Origin: Myxococcus landrumus
GTDB taxonomy: Bacteria > Myxococcota > Myxococcia > Myxococcales > Myxococcaceae
Direction of reading: 5' to 3'
DNA: 64,000 bases
Assembly (NCBI RefSeq): GCF_017301635.1
Contig: NZ_CP071091.1
Span: 7,742,501 to 7,806,500, forward strand
The notes beneath the pieces were generated by a model. That model was given only the letters and a program-made list of their open reading frames with translations, had not been told where the DNA came from and did no database searches. A program made the position numbers and the translations under genes. Positions 55,894 to 64,000 of the stretch are shown piece by piece (the stretch's first letter is position 1; each line of letters opens with the position of its first letter).

Positions 55894-58800
55894 TCAGGAC
55901 TTGGGGCTGATGGAGACCTTCACGCCCTCGCTCCAGACCTTGTGCTCGTCCGTGTAGTAGAGATACGCGCGGCTCGCGGGCCCGGTGTACGTGCCGGGCA
56001 CCGTCGCCACCAGGGACAGCGGCACGTCGATGCGCTTGCGAGGCTCCATGCCCCGCCAGTACAGGACGACGTCGCGACCCAGCACCTCGTACGCATCCAC
56101 GACCTTGCGCTTCACCAGCTCCTTGAGCTGGTCATGCCGCACCTCCATGCCGCCGGGCACGCCGAAGATGGCCACCGCGGTGGGCAGGTGCTGACCCGTG
56201 CGGTTGGAGACCATCACCCGCGCCTCGGTGGGCTCACCCTCGACGAGCTCGCGCTTCGCCATCGCCACCTCCAGCACCACGGGCGTGTCCTTGGAGCTCT
56301 GCGGGAGCACCGCGCTGTAGGTGACCTCTATCGAGTAGGTCAGTGATGCGCCGCCCTCCATGCGCAGCTCCACCTTGCGTCCACCGGGTCCCAGCAGCCC
56401 GCTCACGTCCGGGAGCTTGAGGGCCTCGCGAGTCGAGCCGTCGAAGCGCACGGGCTCGCCCACGGGACGCCCCTCCACGTAGAGGTACACCTGACCAGGC
56501 GGGAGCTTCGCCCCATGGGCCACGTCGTAGGTGTTGATGACTCGCAGCGCGAGCACCGTGCTCTGCGTCGCGCCGTAGCGGCCACCGTCGTTGGACTCCG
56601 CGAGGTACTTGAGCGAGCGCGTCACGTGGCTCAGGTACGTCGCCGGCTCACGCAGCCAGGCCAGCGCGGACAGCGCGGTGGTCTCGATGCGCAGCGTGTC
56701 GCCCGAGCTGCCGACGATGGACTGCGTGCCTCCCTCCACCTCGCCCCGCGAGTTCTGGAGCTTCGCGAGCCGGGTCATCAAGGCTCGTGCGCCCTCGCCA
56801 TCCCCCGCGAGGGACAGCACGTTGGCCGCCAACGCGACGACGTAGCTGTTGGAGTTGGTGTCCGCGGACTTCTTCACCGAGGAAATCTCCCGCGAGAGCT
56901 CCCGAGCCACCTCCGCGCGAGACGACGCGCTCTCCAGCAGTGCCCAGACGATGTACGCGTTGGAGGTGTCCGCGTCCTCCAGCCAGACGTGCAGCGCGCG
57001 GCGCTTGCGGTTGAAGCCGCCCTTGCCGTCGCGCTGTCCCATCAGCCAGCCCCGGGTGCGCTCCATCATCCCCGCGTTCACCGGGCGCACCTGCTTCATG
57101 TCCGTGAAGTGGAGCAGGCCGAAGGCGGTCAGCGCCTCGTGGCCGGGCGCCTCGCCGAACCACTCGTAGCCGCGCTCCTTCGTCTCGAAGCTCACCAGCC
57201 GGTCATGGCCGCGGTCCAGCTTCTCGCGCGCGGAGGACACCAGGTCCGGGCTGACGCCGCTGTGCGACAGGAAGTACTGCTGCGCCATCGTCATGGGGTA
57301 CGTCGTGGAGCTGGTCTGCTCGAAGCAGCCGCCCGGCTCCTGGATGAGGCGCGCCAGCCCCTCCGTCATGTTGGCCAGCGGGCTGGGGTGCAACACGATG
57401 GACGTGCGGACGCTGCCGGGCACCAGTTGCTCGGGGAGGACGACGGTGTGCACCGCGGGCCGCTCGGGGGACACCTGGCCACCGAACGACGTCTTCGCGG
57501 GGAAGCCCAGGGGCTTGATGGACATCGTGCGGGTGACGGTGTCCGAGTAGTTGCTGGCGCTGGCGATGAGCTTCACCTCCACGGGCTTCGACTCCTGGCC
57601 GATGGAGAGCGAGAGGAGCTGGCGCCCGCGCTCGCGAGCATTCAGGTTCATGGCGCCGCCGCCGGTGAACTTCACATCACCTCGGAGCTCTGCCTTCACC
57701 TGGGCGCTCGTGAGCGTGGAGTCCGTCCCGTTCACCAGGGCCACGGGCAGTTGCACCACGTCGCCCGAAGTGACTTCGAGGGGCAGCTTGGGCTCCACGT
57801 AGAAGGGCTGCACCGACTCCAGCTCCTTCACGGCCGAGCCCAGCGCGCCGTCCGAGCCCACCGCACCGGCGAAGGCCTTGAACGTCGTCACCGAGTCGCT
57901 GGTGGCGAAGCTCACGCGGACCTCGCCCGTGCGCGCGTCGGTGCGCACGCCGGCGTTCCAGTAGAGCGTCTCCGCGAAGTCCACCCGGTCCTGCGGCTTG
58001 CGCTTGGGGCGAGCCATGTGGGCGTACTCGCGAATCATGGGGATGGAAGCCCTGGCGAGCGGAGCCTCGGCGCCCATCGGCGCCACCTCATCGGCGAGAA
58101 CTTCCTGGTCGAGGGCGAAGGCCGGAGCCTCCGCCTCCATCTTCGCCACCTTCTTCTCCACGGGCTCGGCGGGAGGCGCCGGTGGCACGGCCATCGGCAT
58201 CGCCGCATTGAGGGAGAGTTCCCCGTCGTCAGCCAGTTCCTTCCTCGCGCGCTCGCGCGGGGCCGCGGCACCCATGAGTCGGCCCTTGGCCGGAGCGGCC
58301 TGGCGCGACGCGATGGCATCGACAGGCATCGCGGGGGCGGGGAGCGCGGGAAGCGGGGTCGTGCTCATCAGCAGAAGCCGGTCGACGACGTCCCCTCCGC
58401 GCGCGAGGAACTCGGCGGGCTTCGCGAAGGCGAAGCGCCTCCAGCCCTGGGTTCCCAACAGCAGGTCCACCGCGAGGGTGGACTTGGGGTTCTTCCGGTC
58501 CAGGTAGAGCTGCGCGTCGGCCAGTTCCCGCACCTCGGGCTCCAGCAGCACCATCACCGGAAGCTCGGGGGCCTGCTCGCGCTTCTCCTTCAGTTGGAGC
58601 ATGGCGTCGTCGGTGACGGTGAGCATCACCAGCGCGGAGACGGGCTTGCCGTCGCGCGTGGTCTTCGCGGTGAGCTCCACCTTGGAGCCCGGCACCGTGC
58701 GCTCGTGATTCGTCGTGAGCGAGACTTGAAGCTCCTTCGCCGGCTGGCGGAACACGAGCCGCTCCGCGAGCGGCCGTCCATCCGCGTCCCACGCCGTGGC

Positions 58801-60012
58801 GATGAGCACGCCATCCGCGTCGCCCGGGTCCAGGATGACGGAGTGATACTCACGCGGGTCCACCACCGCCGAGGCGATGCGGACGTCGCGCTGGCTCAGC
58901 GTCACCGTCACGCGGCTCAGGTTCGTGGTTCCCAGCGCCAGCTTCACGTGCTGCCCCATGGGCACCACGTCCTGTGTCGAGCGGAGCACCGTGCCCTCGG
59001 GCTTCACCTCGGGCAGCGCGAAGGTCTTCCGGATTCCGGCCGGCGCGTCGACGCGCAGCGCGTACCGGGCCCCCGCGCGAGGAGTGAGCGCGAACCGGCC
59101 CCGGCCCTCATGCTCCGAGCGCACGGACAGGACGGGCATGCCCGTCTCCACATCGATGACGGTGCCCGTCAGGTCCGCGGGCTTCTGCGCGGGCGTGCGC
59201 GCCTCGAAGTAGACGCGAGAGGGGACACCGGCCACCAGGTCTCCACCCTCGGGATAGAAGGCGAGGTCCAGCGTCTGGAGGAGGATGGGAATCGTCTTGG
59301 CGGCGGTCTCCACCACTCCGCCGTCCTGGATGGTGAAGGCGAGCGTCCCCTCGCCGCGCTCGATGTGGGCGGGCAGCGCGAAGCGCACGGAGCAGAGGCC
59401 CTTGGCATCCACCACGCAGGAGACCTGCGCCGCGGTGGCGCCATCGACGAGCGCGGTGGCGGACACCTTGGCGCCCTCGGGCACGCCGCCTTCCGCGCGC
59501 TTCACATCGAGCGTGGCGGTGACGGTGTCGCCCGGGCCGTAGCCATCGCGGAGGAACTCAATCTGCGACTTGAGGCGCGGCGCCCGGTACGCGCGCACGT
59601 CGAACTTGCGCTCGACGATGGGCATGCCGTGGAACGCGCTCGTGACGCGCAGGGTGTATTCGCCACCGGGTTGTCCTGGGGGGATGCGCCAGGCCAGGCC
59701 CCAGACGGACTCGCGGGTGGTCATGTAGCCCTGCCAGACGACATCCCCGAGGGGGCCGCGAATCTCGGCGTAGCCTCCCGCCATGTCCGTGTAGGGCTTG
59801 CGGCTGATGCCGGCGAGGTAGAGCGCCCGCATCAGGACCTGGTCCCCCGGGCGGTACAGGGGCTTGTCCGTGGTGATGAAGGTGTTCGGCCGGTCCGCTT
59901 GAGGGGTGGGGAGGTTCCGCGGCGCGGCGAGCCCCGGGAGGGGCAGCAGCGAAGGCGCGGCGAGGCCCAGGGCGGCGAGCACCCCGAGAAGGCGCGGGAC
60001 TGGGAGGGTCAT
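55894..60012 (-). CDS. Alpha-2-macroglobulin family protein with thioester
   Basis: 1372 residues. Bacterial A2M: protease trap or colonisation factor. A cleavable-looking signal peptide (~1-28, LLPLPGLAAP) without a lipobox predicts a periplasmic or secreted protein rather than the usual lipoprotein. N-terminal MG domains begin FITTDKPLYRPGDQV. A bait-like, Ala/Pro/Met/Glu-rich stretch lies around ~565-660. The thioester motif GGCFEQ is intact (Cys896, Gln899), followed by the helical TED domain and a C-terminal MG domain. ATG 60012 has AGAGG upstream. No pbpC neighbour, although mtgA is 4.4 kb away. Divergent from the prolyl oligopeptidase gene; the 203-bp gap shows no clear promoter. Confidence 0.92.
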   Translation of the reverse strand: MTLPVPRLLGVLAALGLAAPSLLPLPGLAAPRNLPTPQADRPNTFITTDKPLYRPGDQVLMRALYLAGISRKPYTDMAGGYAEIRGPLGDVVWQGYMTTRESVWGLAWRIPPGQPGGEYTLRVTSAFHGMPIVERKFDVRAYRAPRLKSQIEFLRDGYGPGDTVTATLDVKRAEGGVPEGAKVSATALVDGATAAQVSCVVDAKGLCSVRFALPAHIERGEGTLAFTIQDGGVVETAAKTIPILLQTLDLAFYPEGGDLVAGVPSRVYFEARTPAQKPADLTGTVIDVETGMPVLSVRSEHEGRGRFALTPRAGARYALRVDAPAGIRKTFALPEVKPEGTVLRSTQDVVPMGQHVKLALGTTNLSRVTVTLSQRDVRIASAVVDPREYHSVILDPGDADGVLIATAWDADGRPLAERLVFRQPAKELQVSLTTNHERTVPGSKVELTAKTTRDGKPVSALVMLTVTDDAMLQLKEKREQAPELPVMVLLEPEVRELADAQLYLDRKNPKSTLAVDLLLGTQGWRRFAFAKPAEFLARGGDVVDRLLLMSTTPLPALPAPAMPVDAIASRQAAPAKGRLMGAAAPRERARKELADDGELSLNAAMPMAVPPAPPAEPVEKKVAKMEAEAPAFALDQEVLADEVAPMGAEAPLARASIPMIREYAHMARPKRKPQDRVDFAETLYWNAGVRTDARTGEVRVSFATSDSVTTFKAFAGAVGSDGALGSAVKELESVQPFYVEPKLPLEVTSGDVVQLPVALVNGTDSTLTSAQVKAELRGDVKFTGGGAMNLNARERGRQLLSLSIGQESKPVEVKLIASASNYSDTVTRTMSIKPLGFPAKTSFGGQVSPERPAVHTVVLPEQLVPGSVRTSIVLHPSPLANMTEGLARLIQEPGGCFEQTSSTTYPMTMAQQYFLSHSGVSPDLVSSAREKLDRGHDRLVSFETKERGYEWFGEAPGHEALTAFGLLHFTDMKQVRPVNAGMMERTRGWLMGQRDGKGGFNRKRRALHVWLEDADTSNAYIVWALLESASSRAEVARELSREISSVKKSADTNSNSYVVALAANVLSLAGDGEGARALMTRLAKLQNSRGEVEGGTQSIVGSSGDTLRIETTALSALAWLREPATYLSHVTRSLKYLAESNDGGRYGATQSTVLALRVINTYDVAHGAKLPPGQVYLYVEGRPVGEPVRFDGSTREALKLPDVSGLLGPGGRKVELRMEGGASLTYSIEVTYSAVLPQSSKDTPVVLEVAMAKRELVEGEPTEARVMVSNRTGQHLPTAVAIFGVPGGMEVRHDQLKELVKRKVVDAYEVLGRDVVLYWRGMEPRKRIDVPLSLVATVPGTYTGPASRAYLYYTDEHKVWSEGVKVSISPKS

Positions 60013-60215
60013 GCCGCCTCTGAACGCATGGCCTTTCCGGAAGTTCTGCCCGTCTGGTGACTCGGGGTGTCTCGGGTGGGGGCGCGGAGGGTGGGTGGCT
60101 CGGGCGTGGGCGGTTGGGTGAAGCTGCCCGCCCGGCGGGGTGGGGCCCGTCTGGAATGGGCCGCGCTGGGCCGTGTTGAGGGCCCACCGCTCGCGCCACC
60201 AGGAGACGAGGACAT

Positions 60216-62297
60216 ATGGGCAGGTCGTTTGTCGCACCGCTGCTGACCGGGTTGTTGACCGCTTCCACGGCCCTGGCCGCCGAGGAGGACCCGTTCCTGT
60301 GGCTGGAAGAGGTGCAGGGGCAGCGGGCGCTGGAGTGGGTGCGCGCGCAGAACGCGAAGACGGAAGGCGTGCTGGAGAAGGACCCGCGCTTCGCCCCCTT
60401 CCAGGCGGAGGCGCTGCGCATCTTCACCGCGACGGACCGCATCCCCACGCCTGTCTTCCGCGCGGGCGGCGTGGACACCTTCTGGCAGGACCAGGCGAAC
60501 CCGCGAGGCCGCTGGCTGCGCACCACGGTGGAGGGTTATTCGAGCCCCTCCATCCCGTGGGAGACGGTGCTGGACGTGGACGCCCTGTCGAAGGCCGAGG
60601 GCGCCAACTGGGTCTTCAAGGGCGGCGACTGCCTTCCCCCGGCGGACCTGCGCTGCATGGTCTTCCTGTCCAACGGCGGCAAGGACGCGGTGGAGGCGCG
60701 CGAGTTCGACGCGACCACGAAGCAGTTCCTGGAGGGCGGCTTCCGGCTGACGGAAGGAAAGCAGTCCCTGGACTGGCTGGACGCGGACACGCTGCTGGTG
60801 GGCCGGGACTGGGGCGAAGGCACCCTCACGGAGTCCGGTTACCCGTACGTGCTCAAGCGCTGGAAGCGCGGGACTCCCATCGAGCAGGCGGTGGAGGTGT
60901 ATCGCGGGGAGCGCACGGACGTGTCGTCCCGGCCCATCGTCCTGCATGACGTGGATGGCCAGCTCCAGGCGGTGCTCATCAACCGGGCGGTGACGTTCTT
61001 CGAGTCGGAGTACTTCCTGCTCGGTGACGCGGCCCCCGTGCGCCTGCCCTTTCCTCGGAAGGCGTCCATCCAGACGCACCTCCATGGGCAGATTGTCTTC
61101 ACCCTTGAGGAGGACTGGGGCGGCTTCAAGCAGGGCGCGCTGTTGTCATACGCGCTGGCGGACTTGAAGGCGGATGCGTCGAAGGCGAAGCCCACGCTCA
61201 TCTTCCAGCCCGGGCCGCGTCAGGCCATCGAGGCCGTGGTGGCGACGCGCAACCGGCTGCTCGTGAATCTGTACGAGGACGTGAAGGGTGCGCTGGATGT
61301 GTATACGCCGGGCAAGGGCCGCTGGAGTCGCAAGCGCCTGGGGCTGCCCAAGAACGCGTCGGTGAGTGTCATTGGAACGTCCAGGGGACACGACAAGCTG
61401 TTCGCGCGCTCCGAGGGCTTCCTGGCTCCGACGTCGCTGTGGATGGGGGATGCGTCGACGAACACGGTGAAGCAGGTGAAGTCGCTGCCCGCGCGCTTCG
61501 ATGCCTCCAAGCACCGGGTGGAGCAGTTCTGGGTGAAGTCGAAGGACGGGACGAAGGTGCCCTACTTCCTGGTGCGCCCGTCGAAGCTGAAGCCCGGCGC
61601 CGTCACGCCGACGGTGGTGTACGGCTACGGCGGCTTCCAGGTCTCCAAGCCGCCCGTGTACCTGCCGGAGATGGGGAAGCTGTGGTTGGAGCACGGCGGC
61701 GCGTATGTCGTCGCCAACATCCGGGGCGGCGGTGAGTTCGGTCCTCGCTGGCACCAGGCGGCGCTGCGCGAGAACCGTCAGCGCTCCTTCGATGACTTCG
61801 CCGCCGTGCTGGAGGACCTGGTCCGCCGCAAGGTGACGTCGCCCGCGCACATCGGCATCTACGGACGGTCCAACGGTGGTGTGCTCACCAGCGTGGCGAT
61901 GACGCAGCACCCGGAGCTGCTCAACGCGGCGGTCATCGAGAGCCCGCTCATTGACATGATGCGCTACACGAAGCTGCCCGCGGGCGCGTCGTGGGCGGGG
62001 GAGTACGGCGACCCGGCGGTGCCCGGGGACGCGGCGTTCATCTCGAAGTACTCCGCCTACCAGAACCTGAAGGCGGGCGTGCGCTACCCCAAGCCGTACA
62101 TCACGACGAACACGAAGGACGACCGGGTGCACCCGGGCCACGCGCGCAAGTTCGCCGCGAAGCTGGAGGCCATGGGGCTGCCGTATCTCTATTACGAGAA
62201 CACGGATGGCGGGCACTCCAACGACTCCGACCCGGTGCTCAACGCGCGCCGGTGGGCGCTGCACCACGTCTATCTGTCGCAGCAGTTGATGGACTGA
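60216..62297 (+). CDS. Prolyl oligopeptidase family S9 peptidase
   Basis: 693 residues. The signal peptide (~1-21, STALAAE) predicts export. An N-terminal beta-propeller domain (~25-415) precedes the alpha/beta-hydrolase domain with nucleophile Ser552 in GRSNGG, Asp in TKDDRVHPGHARK and His in DGGHSND. It cleaves peptides after proline or related residues, and may be relevant to predation or development. Secreted POPs of this type are common in myxobacteria. The ATG has GAGGA upstream. Divergent from the A2M protease inhibitor, an intriguing but possibly incidental pairing. Confidence 0.94.
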   Translation: MGRSFVAPLLTGLLTASTALAAEEDPFLWLEEVQGQRALEWVRAQNAKTEGVLEKDPRFAPFQAEALRIFTATDRIPTPVFRAGGVDTFWQDQANPRGRWLRTTVEGYSSPSIPWETVLDVDALSKAEGANWVFKGGDCLPPADLRCMVFLSNGGKDAVEAREFDATTKQFLEGGFRLTEGKQSLDWLDADTLLVGRDWGEGTLTESGYPYVLKRWKRGTPIEQAVEVYRGERTDVSSRPIVLHDVDGQLQAVLINRAVTFFESEYFLLGDAAPVRLPFPRKASIQTHLHGQIVFTLEEDWGGFKQGALLSYALADLKADASKAKPTLIFQPGPRQAIEAVVATRNRLLVNLYEDVKGALDVYTPGKGRWSRKRLGLPKNASVSVIGTSRGHDKLFARSEGFLAPTSLWMGDASTNTVKQVKSLPARFDASKHRVEQFWVKSKDGTKVPYFLVRPSKLKPGAVTPTVVYGYGGFQVSKPPVYLPEMGKLWLEHGGAYVVANIRGGGEFGPRWHQAALRENRQRSFDDFAAVLEDLVRRKVTSPAHIGIYGRSNGGVLTSVAMTQHPELLNAAVIESPLIDMMRYTKLPAGASWAGEYGDPAVPGDAAFISKYSAYQNLKAGVRYPKPYITTNTKDDRVHPGHARKFAAKLEAMGLPYLYYENTDGGHSNDSDPVLNARRWALHHVYLSQQLMD

Positions 62298-62413
62298 GGA
62301 GGCTTCAGTTCACGCCAGTCCCGCGGAGGAGGTGTAACCATCACCTTCTCCGTGCGTAACCCACATGTCTGGCAACACATCCCGCATCGCGGGGACATGA
62401 ATGGGGACACGCC

Positions 62414-63457
62414 ATGGGCCTCTCGGCACTGACGAAGTCGTCGAACGTCAATCACACCCGTCCGCCGGTCGAGCGAAAGAAGACGGAGCCTTCGACCGGA
62501 AATGCTTCTCCCGCCTCTCCATACTTCCGTGACGGCTTCGAGCGCTCGAAGGCGGAGTCCACCGAGAAGGCACAGGGCGCAGGGCGGCTTCCTCCCGGAA
62601 ACCCGCTGGTTCGCCTGAAGAAGGCAGAGAACAAGGCCTGGGCGGCCTATGACAAGCTCAAGGCCCATCCTCCGCAACGCCAGGACTTCGCCAAGGGCTG
62701 GGAGTACCTCGATGCGAAGGCCGCGCACACCAGCCAGCTCGCAAAGCTCGAAAGCAAGGCCAGCGAGGCGTCGGTGAACCGCCTCAAGGCCGAGGTTGGC
62801 AAGACGGCCACGGGGCGGGCTTTGCTCAAGGACCTGGAGAAGCAGGGCGTGAAGATTCGCGTCGATGATGATGCGAACTATCCGGAAATCGATGGCATCA
62901 CGAGCCGGGCCCTGACCACCGGCGACAAGAAATCCATCCACATCCGACGGTCCGCGGCGAACGCGAGCGATAGTCCGGAGGTGCTTGTCCATGAAGCGGT
63001 CCACGCCGCCTTGGGGGCGGACCTGTCGAAGGCCCAGAACGGTGATGCCGGTCCGCTGCGGGCCCACCTCAAACAGCTCGGCCTGAACCCCGACGACGCC
63101 GACCGCATCAAGAAGGAGACGGGCTCCTGGGGGAAGACGCAGGTGCCGGGAACCAACGAGCATGTTCTGACGGCGGTCCTCACCGACCGCTACCGAAAGG
63201 AGCTCGCCCATCAACCTCCGCTGGGTGGGGCCAAGCAGGATGAACTGGTCCGGCGCACGGCCCAGCGGGAACTTGCGCTCTCCCTGTTGAGGAACCTCAA
63301 CAGTTCGAAGCCCTCGGTGACTCCGGCGCAGGCGCTCGCGGTGTGGAAGTCCCTTCCTCAGTACGTGACCCCGCCGAAGTCCACCTCCGACGCGGGCATC
63401 CGGGCCTTCTTCGAGGAATACGCCAAGGAGTCCTATGTCGACTCCAGCACCTTCTGA
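62414..63457 (+). CDS. HExxH metalloprotease-like protein without signal peptide
   Basis: 347 residues. Residues ~1-60 are disordered and Ser/Thr/Pro/Lys-rich; ~65-140 are helical and charged. A zincin core follows, with HEAVH (His193, Glu194, His197) after a hydrophobic strand and a likely third ligand Glu249 in GTNEH. The disordered N-terminus plus zincin core recalls effector-type metallopeptidases such as the M91-like class, but I cannot assign a family. No signal peptide, so either cytoplasmic or delivered by a secretion or contact-dependent system (inference). The composition appears slightly less GC-rich than neighbours. The ATG has GGGGA upstream. Confidence 0.75.
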   Translation: MGLSALTKSSNVNHTRPPVERKKTEPSTGNASPASPYFRDGFERSKAESTEKAQGAGRLPPGNPLVRLKKAENKAWAAYDKLKAHPPQRQDFAKGWEYLDAKAAHTSQLAKLESKASEASVNRLKAEVGKTATGRALLKDLEKQGVKIRVDDDANYPEIDGITSRALTTGDKKSIHIRRSAANASDSPEVLVHEAVHAALGADLSKAQNGDAGPLRAHLKQLGLNPDDADRIKKETGSWGKTQVPGTNEHVLTAVLTDRYRKELAHQPPLGGAKQDELVRRTAQRELALSLLRNLNSSKPSVTPAQALAVWKSLPQYVTPPKSTSDAGIRAFFEEYAKESYVDSSTF

Positions 63458-63469
63458 GCCCGCGTCGCG

Positions 63470-63769
63470 GTGAACGAGAGCACGGCGCACCTGTCCGCGG
63501 TGCTGGCGAGGCTGGGCGTGACACAGTTGCCGGAGTTCGTCGTGCGACCCCACCTGGCCAGCGGAGCGCTGGTGAGGCTGTTCCCGGAGTGGCGACGCGA
63601 GCCGTTCCCCGTCTTCATCGCGTCTCCGCCGCGTCGGCACATGACCGCCAGGCCGTGCGCCTTCGTGGACCGGGCGGTGGAGCTGTTCGCACCCTTCCGC
63701 GCGCGAGGCGAAGCCCGTCAGGCGGTCTCAGGCACGATGAGGTCAGAGGGGGCCTGGCGGCTGGAGTAG
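63470..63769 (+). pseudogene. LysR-type C-terminal remnant
   Basis: The 99-codon frame begins with GTG and lacks a ribosome site. Its first part (GVTQLPEFVVRPHLASGALVRL, then PSRRH-like PPRRHMTARPCAFVDRAVELF) is unmistakably the end of a LysR effector-binding domain. No HTH or N-terminal half is present in the preceding sequence. I read it as the relic of a truncated or deleted regulator gene, with the last ~25 codons random. Confidence 0.65.
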
Positions 63770-63778
63770 GGTGGCCGG

Positions 63779-64000
63779 ATGGCCCGTACCTCCGCGTCCG
63801 TCACCGTCGAGCTGGGACACGTCGACCTGCCCGAAGGCATCCTCGTCATCCTCGACCCCGGCCTGGGGCGCTTCTGGCGTCACACCGAGCCGCCCACCTC
63901 ACCGCGCAAGAAGGACCCGGAGGCGTGGGATTTGCGACTGGTGGGCCGCGACGCGGAAGCGGCGGGCAAGGCGTATGACCGGGAGTTCGACGCGAGATTC
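63779..64000 (+). CDS. Partial gene at right edge, unknown
   Basis: Open frame from ATG 63779 to the window end (74 codons), preceded by GGAG and AGGGTGG at plausible spacing. The visible N-terminus (MARTSASVTVELGHVDLPEG) has a short beta-like stretch LVILDPGLGRFW and no signal peptide. Not enough to assign a family. Confidence 0.6.
   Translation, partial: MARTSASVTVELGHVDLPEGILVILDPGLGRFWRHTEPPTSPRKKDPEAWDLRLVGRDAEAAGKAYDREFDARF

Noticed and set aside
56515..60060. 1181-codon plus-strand open frame opposite the A2M gene
   Set aside because: Arg/His/Gly-rich antisense artefact; the minus-strand frame has clear A2M motifs including the thioester.
1..64000. RNA genes, CRISPR arrays, insertion sequences, origins
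   Set aside because: I looked for tRNA-like cloverleaf ends, repeated spacers, transposase motifs and clustered DnaA-type boxes and found none that I could support by eye.

Overview
The window is a GC-rich (roughly 70%), densely packed chromosomal segment of a myxobacterium, most likely Myxococcaceae (Myxococcus, Corallococcus or Pyxidicoccus type). The evidence is a complete aglR-aglQ-aglS gliding-motor operon, a DUF2378 (TIGR02265) protein of the kind restricted to myxobacteria, many multidomain histidine kinases, and many lipoproteins. I see no tRNA, rRNA, CRISPR array, insertion sequence or prophage. Codon use looks uniform except perhaps near 62.4-63.8 kb.

Layout. 0-4 kb: two overlapping sensor kinase genes, the first lacking an ATPase domain. 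4-9.3 kb: a giant polytopic membrane protein. 9.3-11.5 kb: MsrB-MsrA lipoprotein and a stand-alone MshEN (predicted c-di-GMP-binding) protein. 11.7-13.8 kb: aglRQS with promoter, structured intercistronic RNA and terminator. 13.9-16.5 kb: HAD phosphatase, glycolipid-binding-like protein, small membrane proteins. 16.6-19.1 kb: MASE1 hybrid kinase. 19.1-24 kb: oxidoreductase/AraC pair and a serine-hydrolase/metallo-hydrolase fusion divergent from a TetR regulator with a shared palindrome. 24-29 kb: LON-domain protein, NAD synthetase, outer-membrane barrel, FKBP, thioredoxin. 29-31.6 kb: DUF2378 protein, alkylglycerol-monooxygenase-like enzyme, Crp-type regulator. 31.6-34.3 kb: three lipoproteins sharing an unrecognised HACxHA module. 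34.6-41.4 kb: MarR, EcsC, lipoprotein, PanD, LEA14-like lipoprotein, TAP-like hydrolase, ABC exporter pair. 41.5-48.3 kb: DUF2804, zinc-ribbon membrane protein, DUF6986 enzyme, PepN, zinc metallopeptidase. 48.5-53.6 kb: second MASE1 kinase, MtgA, a permuted MprF-like protein, an unknown protein. 53.5-55.9 kb: SnoaL-like protein, LysR regulator, 2OG-Fe dioxygenase. 55.9-62.3 kb: alpha-2-macroglobulin and a divergent prolyl oligopeptidase. 62.4-64 kb: HExxH protein with no signal peptide, a LysR remnant and a gene cut by the window edge.

Functionally, much of the segment concerns the cell envelope and surface: gliding motor, peptidoglycan glycosyltransferase, lipid-modifying enzymes, protease inhibitor, lipoproteins. 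Small, locally regulated catabolic or detoxification units are interspersed. The items I consider most novel are the three-lipoprotein HACxHA cluster, the serine/metallo-hydrolase fusion, the MshEN protein beside the gliding motor with structured RNA inside the motor operon, and the ATPase-less kinase partner.
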